Below are positions 59,811 to 64,000 of a DNA stretch of 64,000 bases, piece by piece. How positions within the stretch are numbered: position 1 is the first letter of the stretch; the number at the start of each line of letters is the position of its first letter. The notes under the pieces were generated by a model. That model was not told the origin of the DNA. It ran no database searches and saw only the letters and a program-made list of their open reading frames with translations. The translations under genes and the position numbers were made by a program. Source of the DNA: Flavobacterium notoginsengisoli (lineage in GTDB: Bacteria; Bacteroidota; Bacteroidia; Flavobacteriales; Flavobacteriaceae); contig NZ_JACHLB010000010.1 of assembly GCF_014207905.1 (NCBI RefSeq), positions 62,001-126,000 on the forward strand, written 5' to 3'.

Positions 59811-60991
59811 TATTTTTTTCTTTTTAAAATTTCGTCTTTATTATTTGGTTTAAAGTGCGCTCCGGCACAACGCATTACGGCATCAAAACCGTAACGGCTT
59901 TTCATTTTATCCATCGCTTCATAAAGTGACAGCATTTCCTGAGTATCTTCAAAAAGATCAATTTGATACGTTCCGCGTACCAATCCGCTAAAGCGAACAC
60001 CAATCAAACGCAAACGCATACGACGCTGATACACTTTCTCAAAAAGTTCTATTACATTTTTCGTTAGCACATGATCCGCAGAGGTGTAAGCTACTCTGCA
60101 TTGTTTGGTTTCGGTATCAAAATTGGCATAACGTATTTTAACCGTAACAGTTGAAGTAAGCCATTGTTCTGCACGAAGCTGAAAAGCCAGTTTTTCGACC
60201 ATTCCTAATAATATTCTTCTCAGTTTGGCAAGATCAATAGTGTCTTGCGAAAAAGTAGTTTCGGTCGAAATTGATTTTCTTTCTGTATAAGGTTCAACAG
60301 GCGTGTGGTCAATTCCGTGTGCTTTTTTCCAGAGTTCCAGACCGTTTTTACCAATCATTTGTTGTAGAACTTCGGCAGGCATTTCTGCTAAAGTCTGAAT
60401 TTTACGAACGCCAATTCGGGATAAAAGCTGGAAAGTGACAGCCCCAACCATTGGTATTTTTTGAATCGAAAGCGGATTTAAAAAAGTTTGTACTTTATGT
60501 TCTGGAATTTCAAGGTTTCCGACAGGTTTGCCTTCTCCAGTGGCAATTTTTGAAACAGTTTTATTTATAGATAAAGAAAAACTAATCGGTAATCCGGTTT
60601 CTTTAATCACTTTTTCAGCTAATTCATTTGTCCATTTATAACTTCCGTGAAATTTATCCATTCCGGTAATGTCCATATAGAATTCATCAATGCTGGCTTT
60701 TTCTAAAACAGGCGCTTTTTCCTGAAGAATTTCGGTAACATCATGAGACAATTGCGAATACAATTCCATGTCGCCTTTCATCACTTTTGCGTCAGGACAA
60801 AGTTTTAATGCCATACGAATTGGCATCGCAGAACGAACTCCATATTTTCGGGCTTCATAAGAACAAGATGCCACAACGCCTCGATCTCCACCTCCTATAA
60901 TAAGCGGAATTCCGTTGAGTTCTGAGTTGGTGCGTCTTTCGCAGGATACAAAAAAGGTATCCAAATCCATATGTACAATCGCCCGTGCCAT
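59810..60991 (-). CDS. dinB: DNA polymerase IV (Y-family translesion polymerase)
   Basis: The 393-residue protein has Y-family catalytic residues Asp9 (H-M-D-L-D-T-F-F) and Asp102/Glu103 (A-S-I-D-E-F-Y-M-D), the little-finger domain in the C-terminal half and the G-K-P-V-G-N region in the thumb. It copies past bulky lesions. The start codon lies 87 nt from that of the divergent LexA-like gene. The promoter box TAATTTTG on the minus strand (61015-61022) lies inside a small inverted repeat, and the leader is short. dnaE follows with start/stop overlap. Confidence 0.93.
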   Translation of the reverse strand: MARAIVHMDLDTFFVSCERRTNSELNGIPLIIGGGDRGVVASCSYEARKYGVRSAMPIRMALKLCPDAKVMKGDMELYSQLSHDVTEILQEKAPVLEKASIDEFYMDITGMDKFHGSYKWTNELAEKVIKETGLPISFSLSINKTVSKIATGEGKPVGNLEIPEHKVQTFLNPLSIQKIPMVGAVTFQLLSRIGVRKIQTLAEMPAEVLQQMIGKNGLELWKKAHGIDHTPVEPYTERKSISTETTFSQDTIDLAKLRRILLGMVEKLAFQLRAEQWLTSTVTVKIRYANFDTETKQCRVAYTSADHVLTKNVIELFEKVYQRRMRLRLIGVRFSGLVRGTYQIDLFEDTQEMLSLYEAMDKMKSRYGFDAVMRCAGAHFKPNNKDEILKRKK

Positions 60992-61002
60992 TTTCCTTTT
61001 GT

Positions 61003-61019
61003 TTTTGTATGAAACAAAA
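61003..61019. promoter_or_regulatory. candidate operator in the dinB / LexA-like intergenic region
   Basis: TTTTGT - 5 nt - ACAAAA is a 6+6 inverted repeat that overlaps the minus-strand -7 box of dinB. The position is what a repressor encoded by the divergent gene would use. The site is short and AT-rich, so chance occurrence is possible. Confidence 0.4.
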
Positions 61020-61022
61020 TTA
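61015..61022 (-). promoter_or_regulatory. candidate -7 box of dinB
   Basis: Minus-strand TAATTTTG matches TAnnTTTG. The distance to the dinB ATG is 23 nt. A -33 TTG is not seen. Confidence 0.4.
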
Positions 61023-61044
61023 GTACAGATGATAACATTTTTTG

Positions 61045-61052
61045 TATATTTG
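61045..61052 (+). promoter_or_regulatory. candidate -7 box of the LexA-like regulator gene
   Basis: TATATTTG followed by C, an exact TAnnTTTG match, 26 nt before the ATG at 61079. Confidence 0.5.
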
Positions 61053-61078
61053 CTGTTCCAAATTATAACAAATTTATT

Positions 61079-61852
61079 ATGTCCTTATTTTCAGACAACA
61101 TCAGAGCATTAAGGGTTAAGCATAAAATATCACAGGAGAAATTAGCTGAAAACCTTAGTATTACCAGAGGAAGATACGTGAAATACGAAGACGGAACTTC
61201 GGAAGCACCGTATGATATTCTAAAGAAGATTGCATTATATTTTCATATGAGTATTGACTTGATATTATCTGTCGATATTCGTAAAATCGATGTGCAAAAT
61301 TTGATCAAACTGGAAGGCAACCGACTTATTTTACCTATTCAGGTGGATAGTTTTGGAGAAAATTATATCGAAATTGTATCTCAAAAAGCAAAAGCAGGTT
61401 ACCTAAACGGATATGCTGATCCAGAATATATTGAAAGTTTACAGCAGATTACGCTTCCTTTTTTAGGTCCTGGAAAACACCGCGGATTTCCTGTTGAAGG
61501 CGATTCAATGCCTCCACATGAAGATGGTTCTATTATTATTGGCCGTTATGTGGAAAAACTGGGAGAGGTGATGGATGGTAAAACGTATATTCTTATTACT
61601 AAGAATGAAGGAATGGTCTACAAACGTCTCAATAAAAATAAAAAGAACGCCTTGGTTTTAGAATCCGACAATAGTTTTTACCCGAATTACGAAGTGAAAG
61701 CATCTGATATTCTCGAGATTTGGGAATATGAATGCAACATCGGCCGTTCGGATAAAAAACAAGAAACTACAGAAACTGGAGCAATGAAAGATTTGCTTTT
61801 AGAATTGAAGCGTGAAGTTCGAGAGATTAAGAATAATACTTCTAATACGTAA
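61079..61852 (+). CDS. LexA-like XRE-family regulator with S24 peptidase domain
   Basis: The 257-residue protein has an N-terminal XRE helix-turn-helix (about 6-62, I-S-Q-E-K-L-A-E-N-L-S-I) and a C-terminal S24 peptidase fold. The catalytic dyad Ser143 (G-D-S-M-P-P) and Lys182 (Y-K-R-L) and the Ala106-Gly107 scissile bond (K-A-G-Y) have spacing of 37 and 39 residues, close to LexA. Self-cleavage induced by RecA would relieve repression. It is divergent from dinB-dnaE and the likely regulator of that operon. A short coiled-coil-like Glu/Lys-rich tail ends the protein. It is not the canonical LexA winged-helix type but the phage CI-like XRE form. Confidence 0.87.
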   Translation: MSLFSDNIRALRVKHKISQEKLAENLSITRGRYVKYEDGTSEAPYDILKKIALYFHMSIDLILSVDIRKIDVQNLIKLEGNRLILPIQVDSFGENYIEIVSQKAKAGYLNGYADPEYIESLQQITLPFLGPGKHRGFPVEGDSMPPHEDGSIIIGRYVEKLGEVMDGKTYILITKNEGMVYKRLNKNKKNALVLESDNSFYPNYEVKASDILEIWEYECNIGRSDKKQETTETGAMKDLLLELKREVREIKNNTSNT

Positions 61853-61860
61853 AAAGGGTT

Positions 61861-61937
61861 TTGCCACAAAGGTGCTAAGACACAAAGCTATTCAAAAAAA
61901 CTTAAAAAAACTTTGTGTCTTAGCGCCTTTGCGGCAA
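61861..61937. repeat. 27-bp imperfect inverted repeat (intergenic palindrome)
   Basis: Arms 61861-61887 and 61911-61937 are complementary at 25 of 27 positions with a 23-nt AT-rich loop. The element sits between the convergent LexA-like and PAP2 genes and can act as terminator for both. Its arms start TTGCCACAAAGG and end CCTTTGCGGCAA, a motif I recall as widespread in Flavobacterium intergenic DNA. Confidence 0.88.
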
Positions 61938-61943
61938 TAAAAA

Positions 61944-62705
61944 CTAAAAGATCTTCGCAAATCCCAATCCATATTGCTGTCCATTATAAAAAGGCATTAT
62001 CATAGAAGTCGATTTATTTTCAGACGACGATTTGAATAACTTTTTAGTTATATAAGGATTAATCCAATAAGCGATTTTGGTACTCAAAATTCCGATTCCC
62101 GCTCCAGCAGCGACATCAGTTAACCAATGACGATTATTGTAGATTCTAAATAATCCTGTTCCTGTTGCGACGGCATAACCTGCAATTCCATACCAAATGG
62201 ATTTGTCTTTATATTCCTGATATAAAAATTCGGCGCCCATAAATGCAGTTGCAGTATGTCCAGAAGGGAAAGAGTTGTTCGAACTTCCATCAGGTCTTTC
62301 AACATGTGAAATCGATTTTAGGCCTAAAACCGTTGTTGCCATAATTGCATACGAAGTCACGAGTATTACAGAACGATCGCGCATATTATTTTTGCCTTTT
62401 ACGCCAAAAGCATTTAGCGCATAAACAGATGCCGCAGGCGCATATTGAGAGAAATCATCAATCGTAATTTTCTCGTCAATGTCTTCAGTAACTTCGTCTT
62501 TAATTTGGTGATTGAAACTCAAAAGCTGATCACTTTCTAAACCAATTACACCATAACCAATCAAAACGGATGGAATAATTAATTGCTTGTAATTGAATTT
62601 TAATGGATGTGAAGTGCTGTCAATTTTTGTGATCGAATCATTTTGCTGTGCATTCGCAGAAAATAATCCGAATAGAAATACCAGAGAAACCGTTTTGTGG
62701 AACAT
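61944..62705 (-). CDS. PAP2-family phosphatase
   Basis: The 253-residue protein has a signal peptide (cleavage near residue 19, A-N-A-Q) and the three phosphatase motifs: K-x6-R-P (Lys130, Arg137-Pro138), S-F-P-S-G-H (145-150) and R-x5-H-x3-D (Arg187, His193, Asp197). It has several membrane-like segments. PAP2 enzymes dephosphorylate lipids such as phosphatidic acid or undecaprenyl pyrophosphate in the envelope. Substrate is not determined. The gene ends at the repeat shared with the LexA-like gene. Confidence 0.92.
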   Translation of the reverse strand: MFHKTVSLVFLFGLFSANAQQNDSITKIDSTSHPLKFNYKQLIIPSVLIGYGVIGLESDQLLSFNHQIKDEVTEDIDEKITIDDFSQYAPAASVYALNAFGVKGKNNMRDRSVILVTSYAIMATTVLGLKSISHVERPDGSSNNSFPSGHTATAFMGAEFLYQEYKDKSIWYGIAGYAVATGTGLFRIYNNRHWLTDVAAGAGIGILSTKIAYWINPYITKKLFKSSSENKSTSMIMPFYNGQQYGLGFAKIF

Positions 62706-62850
62706 TGTTTTTGTCGTTTATATTTTGCAATAGTAACGAATGTTCAAAGCAGGTATTTTGGTCTTAATTGAACCTTAAGCGAACTTTAATTTGTTGGTTT
62801 TAAATAGGGTAATTGAATTAAGATTGGCTAAATTTTTGAATCTCTTTTAG

Positions 62851-62917
62851 TGTCACCCTGAGCGAAGTCGAAGGGCTTTGATAGTGTGGAAGGTCTTCGA
62901 CTTCGCTCAGACTGACA
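62851..62917. repeat. 23-bp imperfect inverted repeat (intergenic palindrome)
   Basis: Arms 62851-62873 and 62895-62917 pair at 21 of 23 positions; core GAGCGAAGTCGAAG / CTTCGACTTCGCTC. Much richer in G+C than its surroundings. It lies between the PAP2 gene and the upstream kinase on the minus strand. Confidence 0.88.
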
Positions 62918-62938
62918 TCTGTAATAAAATGAAGTTAT

Positions 62939-64000
62939 CTAAACTTTCAATGAAAACCAAAACGTACTTCCCAATCCCAAATTACTTTCTACACCAACAC
63001 TTCCGTTTTGCGCTTCGATAAATTCTTTGCTTATCGCCAAACCTAACCCCGTACCTGATTTCTGACTTCCTGGAACCTGAAAATATTTGTCGAAAACCCG
63101 GTCTTTATATCTTGTGTCAATTCCTTTTCCGGTATCAATAACCTGAAATACAATTTGGTTATTTTCTTTTTTCAGTTTAATATGAATTGTGCTTTTTTCA
63201 GACGAATAGCGAATCGCATTCGATAAATAATTAATCAAAACCCAGCCCGTTTTTTCGCTGTCGGCTTTTACTTCGTTTAGATTTTCATCGGCATCAACGA
63301 GTAATTGAATCTGTTTTTGATCGGCTTGAACTTTTACAGCTTCAACGGCATAATTTACAATTTGGTGTGGATTACTTTTCTCAATATTCAGCTGAATATT
63401 TCCAGTTTCCAATTGTGATAAATTAAGTAATTCACCTGTAATTTTCAACAATCGCTGACTGTCATCTTTAATGCTTTCAACCAATTGTTTCTGATCGTCG
63501 TTCATATCGCCAGTTTTGGCATTTTCAAGCAATTGAAGACTTAATTTTATAGACGCAATAGGTGTTTTTAATTCGTGTGAAACTGTCGCAATAAAGTTGG
63601 TTTTAGCAAAATCCAGTTCTTTAAAAAGCGTAATATTTCGCAGAATAATAACATCGCCAATATTGATTTCCTTTTCTTCACCAGTTGGAACTATGGTAAT
63701 ATTTAGGATTTCTTTTTCGAAATAACTTTCTTTTCCGTGAGCAAAAATTTTCAGAGGTTGTTTTTTAGCAGAATCAGCACCATCTTTTAAAATCAAAGAA
63801 CGAATCAAATCATTCGATAAAGCCAATTCCGAAGCCGATTTTCCAATAACATCTTCCAATTTTAAGCCAATAATTTTCAAAGCTTCATCATTCGCAAACA
63901 AAACAATATTTTCATTATCTAAACCAATAATTGGATCGTTCATATTATTGATAAGCGTTTCGAGGCGTTTCTTTTCAAAAAAGAGTTTGTACAAATTACT
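62939..64000 (-). CDS. sensor histidine kinase, N-terminus cut by the window edge
   Basis: At least 353 residues are visible, and the frame is open to the last base, so the gene starts beyond the window (the first in-window TTG is not a credible start). From the N-terminal side it has a linker, a PAS domain (about 20-130 of the visible part, M-N-D-P-I-I-G-L-D), a HisKA domain with V-S-H-E-L-K-T-P, and an ATPase domain with N-Y-L-S-N-A-I-R-Y and G-T-G-L-G-L-A-I-S. Membrane segments and a HAMP domain probably lie in the missing part. A partner regulator is not in the window. Confidence 0.9.
   Translation of the reverse strand, partial: SNLYKLFFEKKRLETLINNMNDPIIGLDNENIVLFANDEALKIIGLKLEDVIGKSASELALSNDLIRSLILKDGADSAKKQPLKIFAHGKESYFEKEILNITIVPTGEEKEINIGDVIILRNITLFKELDFAKTNFIATVSHELKTPIASIKLSLQLLENAKTGDMNDDQKQLVESIKDDSQRLLKITGELLNLSQLETGNIQLNIEKSNPHQIVNYAVEAVKVQADQKQIQLLVDADENLNEVKADSEKTGWVLINYLSNAIRYSSEKSTIHIKLKKENNQIVFQVIDTGKGIDTRYKDRVFDKYFQVPGSQKSGTGLGLAISKEFIEAQNGSVGVESNLGLGSTFWFSLKV

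Noticed and set aside
59810..61852. UmuD/UmuC-type pair
   Set aside because: The polymerase has DinB features, and the S24 protein has an N-terminal DNA-binding domain and stands divergent, so it is a regulator and not UmuD.
63992..63994. TTG as start of the last kinase gene
   Set aside because: The frame is open to the window edge and the sequence there reads as a domain linker, so the gene is truncated.

Overview
The window is AT-rich chromosomal DNA from a member of the Bacteroidota, most likely Flavobacterium or a close relative. The evidence is a SusC/SusD pair, promoters of the Bacteroidota type (a -7 box TAnnTTTG, sometimes with TTTG or TTG about 18-20 nt upstream), almost no Shine-Dalgarno sequences before start codons, Porin_10, DUF2851, DUF3467 and DUF1810 proteins, and short intergenic inverted repeats. 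I see no prophage, insertion sequence, CRISPR array or rRNA. Nearly all the DNA is core or stable accessory genome.

Layout. 0.2-1.9 kb: a secreted NTF2-like protein whose 3' end runs into a 13-copy heptamer repeat, then rnhB. 2.4-7.1 kb: an isolated susC-susD nutrient-uptake pair. 7.3-16.7 kb: a Porin_10 protein, a PLP enzyme with CBS domains, a DEDDh exonuclease, DUF2851, a PspC-domain protein, an APC permease, an anchored helix-hairpin-helix protein and an acyl-CoA dehydrogenase. 16.8-32.2 kb: a large translation/transcription block: rpsU, a Xer recombinase, hpf, tRNA-Thr(TGT), tRNA-Tyr, tRNA-Thr(GGT), tuf, tRNA-Trp, secE, nusG, rplK-rplA-rplJ-rplL, rpoB, rpoC and a DUF3467 protein. 32.4-38.6 kb: prfC, a GH13 alpha-amylase lipoprotein, a SurA-like chaperone and a lone MoxR ATPase. 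39-44 kb: two aconitases of different families in tandem. 44.2-47.1 kb: two tandem secreted Kelch paralogues. 47.3-54.5 kb: a LysM-NlpC/P60 hydrolase, an overlapping kinase/response-regulator pair, a Tam-like methyltransferase, a small secreted protein, a second APC permease, a membrane protein and DUF1810. 54.6-61.9 kb: a DNA-damage locus. 61.9-64 kb: a PAP2 phosphatase and a sensor kinase cut off by the window edge.

Two regions deserve most attention. First, rpsU (bS21) has a strong Shine-Dalgarno sequence, AGGAGGTG, 8 nt before its start, in a genome that otherwise lacks them. This fits the autoregulation known for bS21 in Flavobacteria, whose ribosomes occlude the anti-SD. Second, a LexA-like regulator, with Ala-Gly cleavage site and Ser/Lys dyad at LexA-like spacing, is divergent from dinB, which is start/stop coupled to a second-type DNA polymerase III alpha subunit. 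These are followed on the same strand by a DEDDh exonuclease/GIY-YIG nuclease fusion and an AlkB-family dioxygenase. Together this looks like a self-contained, damage-inducible repair and mutagenesis module.

Other points include three different palindromic intergenic repeats, one related copy of which lies between rpoB and rpoC; a terminator-like hairpin embedded in the tRNA-tuf promoter; and a tRNA cluster ordered like the Escherichia coli thrU-tyrU-glyT-thrT-tufB cluster but with no glycine tRNA. Start codons were moved from the longest open frame where a signal peptide, family alignment or paralogue supported it. All functions are read from sequence motifs without database searches.
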